A DNA stretch of 64,000 bases, taken from SMWC01 sp045561055 (GTDB taxonomy: Bacteria; Pseudomonadota; Gammaproteobacteria; Steroidobacterales; Rariloculaceae). Below are positions 36,440 to 44,790 of this stretch, in pieces (the stretch's first letter is position 1; each line of letters begins with the position of its first letter). Position numbers and translations under genes: made by a program. The DNA lies in assembly GCA_045561055.1 (NCBI GenBank), contig JBJKYL010000019.1:434001-498000 (forward strand), given 5' to 3'. The notes below the pieces were generated by a model. That model was not told where the DNA came from. It saw nothing but the letters and a program-made list of their open reading frames with translations, and did not search any database.

Positions 36440-37723
36440 CTACAACGGTGCGTCTGCTACCTGCTGAAGTAGCTGTCCCTTTGGGCTTTCCAAAGGCACG
36501 AATCGTTGCACGCGTTCGCCGGCAAATACCTCACCAGTGTATATGTTGCCCTCTGAGTCTACGGCTATCATATGCAGACCGAAGAATTGGCCGCCATTTT
36601 CACCCATACGGCCCATTTCATGGACGATGCTGCCGTCGTCGCGGTTCAGAAACCAGATTCTATTATTCGTTAGGCTCGAGATAATCAGGTACTTTTGCTC
36701 GGGATCGGACGAAAATGCTACGCCGCCCGTCGAGCCACCAACGCCTGTACTAGGCGCTATAACAAACTCTTTTAAGAAATCGCCATCTTTTGTTGTGACG
36801 TGGATACGGTTCGCATTGCGGTCCGCTGCGTAGACAAGACCATCGTGCGAAACGTTTAACGTCAGGTGGCCGGCAAAGTCAGGGGGCATCGGGCCGTTCG
36901 GTGTATAAGCGTGGTCAGCTTCGTCAACGCTGATTTCAGACAACGGCTTGCCGTAAGCTCCCCAACCCCGCTTGAACGCAAGTGAATCGAGATCAAACAC
37001 GAGCACACGCCCATGGATGTAGTTATCTGCGACGTATATTTCGTTATCTTCAGCGACGATTCTGATCTCCTCTAGACCGCCGACAATCATTGGAGTCTCC
37101 GGCGGATATTTCGCTCGGAAAGCGGCCCTAGCAGCTTCTTCCTCGGCGATTTCTTCAGGACTCGGAGGCGGCCGCCCGAGGAAGCCTGCAACAGGTCCCC
37201 TGCCTCCCTGACCTGGTTGGCGAGTCATCGGTGGCGGTAATCCGACGCGTCCGCCACCTTCCCGTTCTGGTGTGCGTGCGATTTCGGCAACAATCTCACC
37301 GGTAGACGGATCGTACTTACGAACCGTGTCTTGACCGAGGTAGACGAAACCCTCGTCATCGACGTCCATACCATGTCCTTGTGGCGCATCGAACCATCCG
37401 ATGACGTTACCTTCACGGTCGAAGTGAATCATTGATGGTGGCCGCACACAGCATTCTGCAACTGGCGGAGTCAATTCGGCGTGGAGCTCGATTGAAGTAA
37501 GATCATTCGGTCGGTTGTAGGCCCATACATTATCGTTGCTATCGATTGCGAGGCCGGTTATCCCACCTATCTTCCAGTTGTTAGGTAGATCTTTCGGCCA
37601 CGACGGATCGAAAATATAGCTTGTGTCGCTTTGGGCCTGTACTTCAGTGTCCGGATAGATGATTGCAAGCAGGCTACCGGACACCAGCGCGAACATGGCG
37701 AAAGTTGTTAGAAATCCCCTCAT
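36440..37723 (-). CDS. Secreted NHL/SMP-type beta-propeller with Pro-rich insert
   Basis: A 427-residue protein, signal peptide to about residue 30. Propeller blades include 'GLAIDSNDNVWAYNRP', 'HGMDVDDEGFVYLG', 'LTLNVSHDGLVYAADRNANR' and 'IAVDSEGNIYTGEVFAGERV'. Residues about 153-212 form a low-complexity Pro/Gly/Glu-rich insert ('RPPPSPEEIAEEEAARA') between blades. A Cys pair, C91-C92, lies in 'PVAECCVRPP'. Same strand as the propeller at 37812, 88 bp apart. Confidence 0.83.
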   Translation of the reverse strand: MRGFLTTFAMFALVSGSLLAIIYPDTEVQAQSDTSYIFDPSWPKDLPNNWKIGGITGLAIDSNDNVWAYNRPNDLTSIELHAELTPPVAECCVRPPSMIHFDREGNVIGWFDAPQGHGMDVDDEGFVYLGQDTVRKYDPSTGEIVAEIARTPEREGGGRVGLPPPMTRQPGQGGRGPVAGFLGRPPPSPEEIAEEEAARAAFRAKYPPETPMIVGGLEEIRIVAEDNEIYVADNYIHGRVLVFDLDSLAFKRGWGAYGKPLSEISVDEADHAYTPNGPMPPDFAGHLTLNVSHDGLVYAADRNANRIHVTTKDGDFLKEFVIAPSTGVGGSTGGVAFSSDPEQKYLIISSLTNNRIWFLNRDDGSIVHEMGRMGENGGQFFGLHMIAVDSEGNIYTGEVFAGERVQRFVPLESPKGQLLQQVADAPL

Positions 37724-37811
37724 GATGTCACCTATTATTATTACGGTAAGATTTAAGGTCGAGTTTAGTCGATTCCCGAGGGCTCATCCAAATCCATTTT
37801 GGAATCTATTA

Positions 37812-38885
37812 TTAATCCCTGACAATATTAAATCGCTGTGCGCGCCGTCCCGTACCCGATTCCGTCACATAGATGTTGCCGATGGAATCCACAGCAAGCC
37901 CATGAGCGACGGTAAAATTACCGAGTTGATGGCCTGGGCGGCCGAATGACGAAAGAATATCACCGCTACTATGATCGAGCACATGTACCTGTTCGTGACG
38001 GCCATCCAGAACGTAGAGATAGCGTTGTGGTTCATCAGTAGAGAACCCGACCGCCCAAGCGGTACCTCGGGTGTCGGGTAGTGAGGCATTACCGGTTTTT
38101 ACCCAGATATTCCGAATAAAATTACCAAGCTTATCGAACACCTGGACTCGCAGTCCTTCCCGATCGCAGACATAGATGAGACCTTCGTTACTTATGGCTA
38201 TACAGTGCAGCGCGTAGGTAAACATTCCGCCTGTTCCTGCTAGTGTTTCGTCAAGGGTCGCTTGCCTACCCCATTGGCGGATGAACTGTCCATGCTGGTT
38301 GAATACGGCGACGCGTTTATTTCCATATCCATCGGCGATGTAGACGTCATCGTTGTCCGGGTCAACTGCAACGCCGGCCGGGAAAAAGAACCGATCTTTG
38401 CCCGCATTCAGTGGTGCGCGATTAATCGAGTTATCGGCTGCACGAATTGCGGTTCCGTCGGATGTGTCGAGCACCCCTCGCGCGCCAATTTGATTTAGCA
38501 GCTGACCGCTGTGAGAATATTTTTGTGCGGTACCATCGTTATTTCCGACGACCCAGATGTTGTCGTTGGTATCGAATGCGCAACCGTGAATGCTATCCGG
38601 AACACTACTCCGGTCGCCCCATGAATTGACGAGATTGCCTTTGGTATCAAATAACATAATCGATGCCGCTGGCACTGATGTTTCCGCTTCTTCGTCGGTG
38701 ATATTTTGTCGATCGAGGATTGCAATGTGGTCGTGGGAATCAATACAAGGGCTTCCAAGTGTTGCGTTGATCCATCCAGTTGGTAACTCACCTGGCCAGT
38801 AGGGGTCGACTTCGAAACGTGGTGTATTTTGCGCTACTAGGGGCATGCTGAAGAGGCTCAATAGCGTGATTATTGTTTTCCGCAT
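37812..38885 (-). CDS. Secreted NHL-repeat beta-propeller protein
   Basis: A 357-residue protein with signal peptide 'LLSLFSMPLVAQN', then 'RFEVDPYWPGELPTGW', the usual opening of this propeller group. Blades include 'NDDVYIADGYGNKRVAVFNQ', 'GLIYVCDREGLRVQVFDKLG' and 'DSIGNIYVTESGTGRRAQRF'. Compact with no insert, unlike its neighbour at 36440. Function unknown. Confidence 0.85.
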   Translation of the reverse strand: MRKTIITLLSLFSMPLVAQNTPRFEVDPYWPGELPTGWINATLGSPCIDSHDHIAILDRQNITDEEAETSVPAASIMLFDTKGNLVNSWGDRSSVPDSIHGCAFDTNDNIWVVGNNDGTAQKYSHSGQLLNQIGARGVLDTSDGTAIRAADNSINRAPLNAGKDRFFFPAGVAVDPDNDDVYIADGYGNKRVAVFNQHGQFIRQWGRQATLDETLAGTGGMFTYALHCIAISNEGLIYVCDREGLRVQVFDKLGNFIRNIWVKTGNASLPDTRGTAWAVGFSTDEPQRYLYVLDGRHEQVHVLDHSSGDILSSFGRPGHQLGNFTVAHGLAVDSIGNIYVTESGTGRRAQRFNIVRD

Positions 38886-39013
38886 ACTGTCTCTCTTTAG
38901 CTATTTCTTTTTCTATGCTGACTAGCGCTTATCGGAGACATATAATTCTCGAAAATAATGCCTGTGTTACGTGAGAATGAAAGCGATACGAAGAGGTTGA
39001 CACTTCTCAAAAT

Positions 39014-39658
39014 TTAGACGTTCGGCTTCTGTCCCAATAGCGTCGCGATATCTTTTATTAGCTGTGCTACGTCGGTTCGCAGTGATCCGTTGTATACACC
39101 CCGGATGCGCTGGTATCGATCAAGAAGCACAACGTTCTCTGTATGCAAAAATTGCGTCGGTTCATTGCTATCTAGATCGACGAGATAGGACTCGCGCGCG
39201 ACCTGATTGATCGCTGTGCGCGATCCAGTCAGAAGGCGCCACTGTTCACCATCGATTCCGTGCAGGTCAGCGTAGTTTCTTAGTACGGGTGGCGTATCTG
39301 ATTCAGGGAGGACTGAGTGAGATAGCATCAACAAATCGGGTTGCGTGTCGTATAGTCGTTGTACCTCGCTGAGATTACGAGTTAGCGTCGGGCAGATTCC
39401 CTGGCACTGCGTGAAGAAGAAATTCGCAATCACGATTTTTCCGGTGAGGTCTGATAACGAAACCTCGCGTTTATCCTGATCGATAAGAGAGAATTCGCCT
39501 ATTCGATGAATGGACTCGATGTCGGAGGATATCCATTCCGGCGTGAGATCGGCAGACCGATAATAGGGGAGTCCGATCTGGTTTGATTGCTGTCCCTCGT
39601 TTGAGCATCCCGCGAGGCAAAGTAATGTCCCTGCAATCAATAGTAACCGTAGCTTCAT
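39014..39658 (-). CDS. SCO1/SenC family lipoprotein (copper/redox chaperone)
   Basis: A 214-residue lipoprotein (lipobox L-A-G-C18). It has the SCO copper site: C85 and C89 in 'FTQCQGICPTL' and the His ligand H172 in 'FLHTENVVLLD'. SCO proteins deliver copper to cytochrome oxidase or act as thiol reductants. It is the third gene of an operon with a YHYH protein and a MORN protein, with 5 bp between this gene and the MORN gene. Confidence 0.92.
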   Translation of the reverse strand: MKLRLLLIAGTLLCLAGCSNEGQQSNQIGLPYYRSADLTPEWISSDIESIHRIGEFSLIDQDKREVSLSDLTGKIVIANFFFTQCQGICPTLTRNLSEVQRLYDTQPDLLMLSHSVLPESDTPPVLRNYADLHGIDGEQWRLLTGSRTAINQVARESYLVDLDSNEPTQFLHTENVVLLDRYQRIRGVYNGSLRTDVAQLIKDIATLLGQKPNV

Positions 39659-39663
39659 TGCGC

Positions 39664-40209
39664 CTAGCTCCTATCGGATGGGCCGCCGTCACAGCCTTTC
39701 GTGCCAATTAGTCCGTAGCGACGGTCGTCGAGCATGATGAAGTTAGCTCTGAGACCGCCGTCTTCGTGCCACATTTTTTGAGGGCCACGCTGCTTGCCGT
39801 CGATATAATTAAACTCAGCTGATAGCTTACCGTTCGCATGCCACTCGTGAGAGCGTTTTACTTGTAACCCGTCCTGGAATTGGTAGACAAACTGTGGTCT
39901 TCCATTCGGCCACCAACCGCGATGTTGTCCAGTCTTCCAGCCATCTTTATACCATCGGGTATAGGATTTAGTGCCGTTTTCATGCCAACCAGCCGATATG
40001 CCATGTCGTCGGCCATTCTCATATGTTATTTCCGACCATGTTGAGCCGTCGCTATAGTATTTCACTAGCCTACCGTCTAACGGATTTCCTTCGAAGAGTA
40101 GTTGAGCACCGCGCCGCGATAAACGCGAATCTTCTGTCGCGATGGTAGGTAATTCGCGCGTGCAGCCACTCAATAGCAGGATCATAAAGAACAACGTGAT
40201 TATTCTCAT
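39664..40209 (-). CDS. MORN-repeat (YwqK-like) lipoprotein
   Basis: A 181-residue lipoprotein ('MILLLSGCTRE'). At least five repeats of about 20-24 residues of the MORN/YwqK variant are visible: 'GRLVKYYSDGSTWSEITYEN', 'HGISAGWHENGTKSYTRWYK', 'TGQHRGWWPNGRPQFVYQFQ' and 'RSHEWHANGKLSAEFNYIDG'. Such repeats bind surfaces or lipids; no catalytic role is known. Its ATG overlaps the YHYH stop codon, so the pair is coupled. Confidence 0.88.
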   Translation of the reverse strand: MRIITLFFMILLLSGCTRELPTIATEDSRLSRRGAQLLFEGNPLDGRLVKYYSDGSTWSEITYENGRRHGISAGWHENGTKSYTRWYKDGWKTGQHRGWWPNGRPQFVYQFQDGLQVKRSHEWHANGKLSAEFNYIDGKQRGPQKMWHEDGGLRANFIMLDDRRYGLIGTKGCDGGPSDRS

Positions 40210-41021
40210 TATTGGGTCACCGTACCGGCCGTTCCCCAGAAGCCATTACCGTTAATGTATGGGTCCTGATCGGTAACATGATAGTGATAGATAGGGTCCG
40301 GTGAGTCGATAGTAATACTTGTATGACCGTGGTATTCGTCGAGATCTATTTCCTCGATATCCACACCAAACTCTACGGGTCCGTAGACTGGGAAACCATC
40401 GAGAAGGACACCGAGCATGGCATCACGGCCGCGGTTAGCTGTAATCCATAGTGGCTCAACGTGGTAGTGATATTGGCCGGTCCTCTGCGGATGACCGTTA
40501 TATTGATCGAAACTATTGATCTCGTTAGTCAACGGTTGGTTTGGTCCAGCGTATTGATTGAAGATTGCCACACCATTTACCGCCACACCGATAGGTCCTA
40601 GTGGTGTGGGTTCGTGAACAACGGCTTCCGTCGCCACTGCAGGTATACGGTATGTCATGTCTTGCGAAGTGATTTGGTTTGGATTCCGTCGATAGTTGTT
40701 ATTTGTGCCGTTATAGGCTTCGTATAACGTATTAGTGGTCGGAAAATAGGGACTGCCATGGTCGGGCACGTTCGTAGATTCAACCACAACAACATCGTTA
40801 TCCAGATAAACAATAACGTTGCTGTTAAAGTCAGCGAAAAGTTTGGGCACGTCTCCAGTACCCTCCGGCGTAGTTGTGTCGTTTATCACGGGGGTATCGG
40901 TTGCAGTCGTTCCGACACTCCCACCGCTACCGCCGCATCCCGATAGGGAGGCCATAGATATCAACATGGGAGTAAAAATTCCGCCAAGCGTCATCCGAAG
41001 TCTCGATGCAGATATATTCAT
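40209..41021 (-). CDS. YHYH-domain lipoprotein
   Basis: A 270-residue lipoprotein with 'SMASLSGCGGSGGS' and a Ser/Thr-rich linker, then a YHYH domain: 'GQYHYHVEPLWI', 'GVLLDGFPVYGPVEFG' and 'DPIYHYHVTDQDPYINGNGF'. The paired Y-H-Y-H motifs suggest metal binding; the family has no established function. ATG 41021 is selected because GGAGG lies 5 bp upstream; an earlier start would add an odd leader. It is the promoter-proximal gene of YHYH / MORN / SCO. Confidence 0.88.
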   Translation of the reverse strand: MNISASRLRMTLGGIFTPMLISMASLSGCGGSGGSVGTTATDTPVINDTTTPEGTGDVPKLFADFNSNVIVYLDNDVVVVESTNVPDHGSPYFPTTNTLYEAYNGTNNNYRRNPNQITSQDMTYRIPAVATEAVVHEPTPLGPIGVAVNGVAIFNQYAGPNQPLTNEINSFDQYNGHPQRTGQYHYHVEPLWITANRGRDAMLGVLLDGFPVYGPVEFGVDIEEIDLDEYHGHTSITIDSPDPIYHYHVTDQDPYINGNGFWGTAGTVTQ

Positions 41022-41443
41022 AATCCTCCAATAACTCGCCAGACTGTAGGAAGTCAAGATAACGCTTTAGTGCCTCCCGGGTTGACCGGTCATTCTAGAA
41101 TAGGTTTTTGTCATAGCCTATGACGGCTAGCTTCTACAACCATTGGTTGACTGCCCGCATTCTGCCAGTTTAGAGGTGTGGTACTGTAATAAGGTGGCTT
41201 TTTGTAAATTCGGTGGACCTCACTATTGCGACCAAATTAATAACGTTGGGCACATCTGATTGGGAACGGCCCATTTTTTGCCCTATCGACTCAGTCATTT
41301 TTAAGCAGTCTGGCGGGCGAAAATTGTAGCGGTTACGTTCTTTTTCTACCAGATTCTTGTTGGGATTAAATCTATTGTCAGCTACAGAGCGCAGCGAACG
41401 TCTTAGTACAGCGCCTTCCTTTAGCGCGTCCTTCTTGAAGCCG
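41022..41443. other. Intergenic region upstream of YHYH operon and acyltransferase
   Basis: This 422-bp AT-rich stretch lies between divergent genes. A minus-strand frame (41469-41170, 99 codons) is hydrophilic and Asn/Lys-rich but overlaps the acyltransferase start and has no recognisable domain. I see no tRNA, repeat or clear promoter. Confidence 0.35.
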
Positions 41444-42325
41444 ATGTATTGGCCAATATGGATTGGCATGCCTCTACTTTATTGCTTTAGCTGGTTGCCA
41501 TCTAAAGTACTAGACATGCTCGCAATTAAATTAGCCGATACGTTTTTTAGAAAAAACAAAAAAAGATCTCATATTGCTAAGACAAACCTGTCTTTATGTT
41601 TTCCGGAAAAGTCAGATGTTGAGATTGTGGGTATGGTGCATTCGCTATATAGGGCGCAAGCTCGTGCATACATTCAGTATCCGCTTTTGTGGTGGCATCC
41701 ACGGTCATTGCTCGAAAAGCGAATAGACGTTGTCGGTCTAGAGCAGATAGAAGCAGTTAAGGCTAGCAGTGAAAACGCGATAATCTTATTGTGTCATAGC
41801 GCTTCCCTTGATGTGGCTATTACAGCGCTTTCGATGCGGATTAAATCATCTGGTCCCTACAAGCCAGTAAAAAACCCGCTGTTAGACTGGCTGATTGCCA
41901 ACCGCAGGATACGCTTTGGCGGTATTGTCTATACACGCGAGGACGGTTTACGCCCGCTGATAAAATCGATCCGTAACGATCGAGTATTAATATATCCTGC
42001 GGATGAAGATTTAGGTGCTGTTAGTAAATGCGCGTTTGCACCTTTTTTTGGGGTGAAAAAAGCTACAGTTCCCATATTGGGTAGGTTAGCAAAAAACACA
42101 AAATCTAAAGTGTTTATCTGTATCAGCCACTACGATTTTGAGAAATCACGCTATATGGTAAAAATTTTACCATTCATAAAGGACTTAAGCGGTGATGATG
42201 ACGTGGCCGACGCACAAATCATGAATGCATCTATTGAACAAGCGGTCAGTCATTGCCCAGAGCAGTATTTGTGGACATTGAGGTTGTTCCAGACCCGGCC
42301 AGAGGGCGAATCTTCGGTTTATTAG
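41444..42325 (+). CDS. Lipid A biosynthesis acyltransferase, LpxL/HtrB-like
   Basis: About 293 residues. The N-terminal membrane-associated segment is 'MPLLYCFSWLPSKVLDM'. The acyltransferase H-x4-D motif is H118-S-A-S-L-D123 in 'ILLCHSASLDVAITAL', followed by 'FGGIVYTREDGLRPLI' and 'LIYPADEDLG', all LpxL/LpxM-family features. It adds secondary acyl chains to lipid A and implies a Gram-negative outer membrane. The frame stays open upstream to 41357 (TTG), but ATG 41444 gives the normal N-terminus. The gene looks more AT-rich than its neighbours, so transfer is possible. Confidence 0.85.
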   Translation: MYWPIWIGMPLLYCFSWLPSKVLDMLAIKLADTFFRKNKKRSHIAKTNLSLCFPEKSDVEIVGMVHSLYRAQARAYIQYPLLWWHPRSLLEKRIDVVGLEQIEAVKASSENAIILLCHSASLDVAITALSMRIKSSGPYKPVKNPLLDWLIANRRIRFGGIVYTREDGLRPLIKSIRNDRVLIYPADEDLGAVSKCAFAPFFGVKKATVPILGRLAKNTKSKVFICISHYDFEKSRYMVKILPFIKDLSGDDDVADAQIMNASIEQAVSHCPEQYLWTLRLFQTRPEGESSVY

Positions 42326-42396
42326 CAATGCAGGCGTATGCGGTAGACACACCGAACATGCATTATTTCGAAGCGTCTACGGGGGCTAATAAAGGA

Positions 42397-42431
42397 CTCA
42401 TGCTGGACCGTTCTAGACGGACCAGCATGAG
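42397..42431. terminator. Bidirectional hairpin between convergent genes
   Basis: CTCATGCTGG pairs with CCAGCATGAG (10 bp), then CCGT with ACGG across an A-A mismatch, with a TCTAG loop. It sits between the acyltransferase stop and the leftward cytochrome-propeller stop. T-runs are weak on both sides, so it may act as a shared weak terminator or a 3'-end stabiliser. Confidence 0.55.
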
Positions 42432-42434
42432 CAT

Positions 42435-43691
42435 TCAGTTATTGTTGTCCGCGATGATTACGCGGCCAACTGTATTCGAACTGCTTTGATGAATGACGAG
42501 ATTACCGTCAGGTGTACCGTTCATATTACGGATGATGCCGATACCAGAAGGGACGGCCCAGCTCTGGAATGTTTCGTTCGCTGGATCGAACCGGACAAGC
42601 GCATCAGGACGTTGATGTGACTCGTTGTACCAGACTATTCCATTGACGACAGCAATAGCGTATGGATGGGACTGCGGTCCGCTTGGGGATGACCATTCTT
42701 TGATTTTGCCCGTTTCCGGGTTGAGTTGGCCAATATAGCCTCGTCCGGAATCCACATACCAAACAGTGTCGTCTTCAGCAATTGCGAGCCGGCGAACATA
42801 GTGGTTACCAGGGTGTGACTCCGGATTTGGATTCGGAGTTTCATACTCTGTAATTTCCCACGAGTCGGGGTTAACTTTTGCGATCGCATTGCTACCCCGG
42901 TAGGCAATCCAGATCATCCCATGAGAGTCTTCCTTGATGCCATAAGGGCGTGCGCGCTCTCTCGGCATCGTGGTCAGTCGGATGTCACCTGTGTCCGGGA
43001 CAATACGTCCGAGCATATTACTGTTCTGGAGAGTGAACCACATGTCGCCGTTGTTCAGGATAAGCGGTGTGTGTGGGTCGCGTGCAGCGGGATCCGGCAT
43101 TGGATATACGTCGATTTCGCCCGTTGTGGGGTTAAGTTTGCCAACGGTGCCGTTGCCGTTACCCGTGTACCAGATATTGCCTTCCACATCGTTAATGATG
43201 CTGTGTGGCCGCGCGGTCGGATCGAGTTTCCACTCCGTCATTTCGCCTGTTTCGGGATTGAGCCGGCCGATGAGGCTGCCGTACATCCCAGCCCACCAGA
43301 TCATTCCATCAGGCGTCATTAGCGGATCTCGCGGTCTCTGGCCAAGCGTTGGAGTGTTCCATTCCTGAAAGGTGACACTAACGTCACCAGCAACCAGGGT
43401 TGGCTGCCGCGCGGTATCTAGCGGAAAATTATTGCTCAGATAATGGGCAATCTCTCCTGCTAGAGGTTCTGGCAAATCGATCATCTTACTCATGACATTT
43501 CGCCATTGCTCGTTGGTGTAGCCAGTAGAATTGGAAATCAGGTCAGTCAGATGGCAGGCGACACAGGCAGCCTGAACCAACTCCTTACCATGGCCGTCCG
43601 GTAGCTCGGGGACGCCCTGAGCTTGGGTAAACGCCGGTAAACTGAACGCGAACAATCCCGTAGCGAGACAACGATAAAATAAGGTGGACAT
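42435..43691 (-). CDS. Exported c-type cytochrome / Vgb-like beta-propeller fusion
   Basis: A 418-residue protein. After a signal peptide ('FSLPAFTQAQ') comes a small heme domain with C43-VA-C-H47 and 'WRNVMSKMIDLPEPLAGEIA'. Residues about 110-415 are a virginiamycin-B-lyase/SMP-like propeller with repeats such as 'DGMIWWAGMYGSLIGRLNPE', 'EGNIWYTGNGNGTVGKLNPT' and 'DTVWYVDSGRGYIGQLNPET'. Similar fusions are common in environmental bacteria, and antibiotic lyase activity should not be assumed. ATG 43691 is chosen for its GGAGAAG site. It follows the dienelactone hydrolase gene by 43 bp. Confidence 0.87.
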   Translation of the reverse strand: MSTLFYRCLATGLFAFSLPAFTQAQGVPELPDGHGKELVQAACVACHLTDLISNSTGYTNEQWRNVMSKMIDLPEPLAGEIAHYLSNNFPLDTARQPTLVAGDVSVTFQEWNTPTLGQRPRDPLMTPDGMIWWAGMYGSLIGRLNPETGEMTEWKLDPTARPHSIINDVEGNIWYTGNGNGTVGKLNPTTGEIDVYPMPDPAARDPHTPLILNNGDMWFTLQNSNMLGRIVPDTGDIRLTTMPRERARPYGIKEDSHGMIWIAYRGSNAIAKVNPDSWEITEYETPNPNPESHPGNHYVRRLAIAEDDTVWYVDSGRGYIGQLNPETGKIKEWSSPSGPQSHPYAIAVVNGIVWYNESHQRPDALVRFDPANETFQSWAVPSGIGIIRNMNGTPDGNLVIHQSSSNTVGRVIIADNNN

Positions 43692-43734
43692 GGCTTCTCC
43701 CTCTATTAGTAGTTTCAATGCGCGAGCCGCTACC

Positions 43735-44622
43735 TTATCCGTTGAGTTTTTCGCGCCAAAAGCCGATCGTACTATTCCACGCAAGCGCCGCACCGGCTTC
43801 GTTATAGCGGGGCGTCGAATTGTTGTGGAAGCCATGCAGGGTTCCTTCGAACATTTGCATGTCATAATCGACATTGTTCGCTTGCAAAGCTGCTTCGTAT
43901 TCGGGCCACATAGCATTAATTCGTGCATCGGTACCCGCATAGATAATTAACATCGATGCCTCGATCCTAGATACCTCTTCGCTTGCAGGTGCCGCGCCGT
44001 AGAACGGCACACCCGCATTCAGATCGCTACCCAGCGCGACCGCAAGACGATTCGTCATGCCGCCGCCCCAGCAAAAGCCCGTCGCACCGAGATAGCCATT
44101 GAAATCATCCTGAGATCTTAAAAATCGTGCGCTATTTATCATATCCTGATCGAGCTCTTCATCATTGAGACCCCGTTGCAGGGCACGACCATCGTCATCA
44201 TTGCCAGGATATCCGCCGACTGGTGCCAGGCCGTCGGGGGCTAATGCTAGGAATCCAGCTACTGCGGCACGCCGCGCCACATCTTCGATGTGAGGGTTCA
44301 ATCCACGGTTCTCGTGAATGATTACGACGCCAGGAAAGGGCCCGTCGCCTGCAGGTCGAACGAGATAACCACGCATTCTGCCTGAGGTTCCGCCCGGTGA
44401 GTCGTAGTCGACGTAAGTACCTGTCATGCGTGGGTCGGTGAAAGAGATTGTCTGTGCTTCGGCATAACGTGGTAGTAGGGCTTGTGCCATCCATAGAGCG
44501 GATATACCACCGATCGTGATTGCCGCTGCACGGCTTAGAAATTCACGGCGGTCCATACGGCCGTGGCAATACTCGTCATAAAGATCAAACACTCGTTGGT
44601 CTATTTTTTGTTCCTTTGTCAT
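43735..44622 (-). CDS. Tat-exported dienelactone hydrolase family protein
   Basis: A 295-residue DLH-fold hydrolase. The N-terminus has a twin-arginine motif 'MDRREFLSRAAAITIGG'. The catalytic triad is Cys-Asp-His: C184 in 'TGFCWGGGMTNRLA', D232 in 'YAGTDARINA' and H263 in 'TLHGFHNNSTPRYN'. DLH enzymes open lactones from aromatic catabolism; export suggests a different, extracytoplasmic substrate. It is followed by the cytochrome-propeller gene on the same strand. Confidence 0.92.
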   Translation of the reverse strand: MTKEQKIDQRVFDLYDEYCHGRMDRREFLSRAAAITIGGISALWMAQALLPRYAEAQTISFTDPRMTGTYVDYDSPGGTSGRMRGYLVRPAGDGPFPGVVIIHENRGLNPHIEDVARRAAVAGFLALAPDGLAPVGGYPGNDDDGRALQRGLNDEELDQDMINSARFLRSQDDFNGYLGATGFCWGGGMTNRLAVALGSDLNAGVPFYGAAPASEEVSRIEASMLIIYAGTDARINAMWPEYEAALQANNVDYDMQMFEGTLHGFHNNSTPRYNEAGAALAWNSTIGFWREKLNG

Positions 44623-44790
44623 TGATTGTGTTCCTTCTTTCTTTTGATTATGAGAATAAATATAGGCTTTTGTCGCCTAGACGACAACGATTTTTGTCGT
44701 GATGCTCAATTGGTTGAGGATTTGTACATACCCAGTATGTTCTCATCGGCCTAGCCGAAGCTCTCCGATGATGTGCAGCGATTAAGGAAA

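Noticed and set aside
41170..41469. Minus-strand frame of 99 codons upstream of the acyltransferase.
   Set aside because: It is Asn/Lys-rich without recognisable motifs and overlaps the acyltransferase start; AT-rich DNA can keep such frames open.
42435..43691. Virginiamycin B lyase (antibiotic resistance) assignment.
   Set aside because: The propeller repeats are shared with many lyase-unrelated proteins and the domain is fused to a cytochrome; resistance is not supported.
42435..43940. Longer frame for the cytochrome-propeller gene starting at 43940.
   Set aside because: The extra 83 codons are antisense-like and overlap the dienelactone hydrolase; ATG 43691 has a ribosome site and signal peptide.
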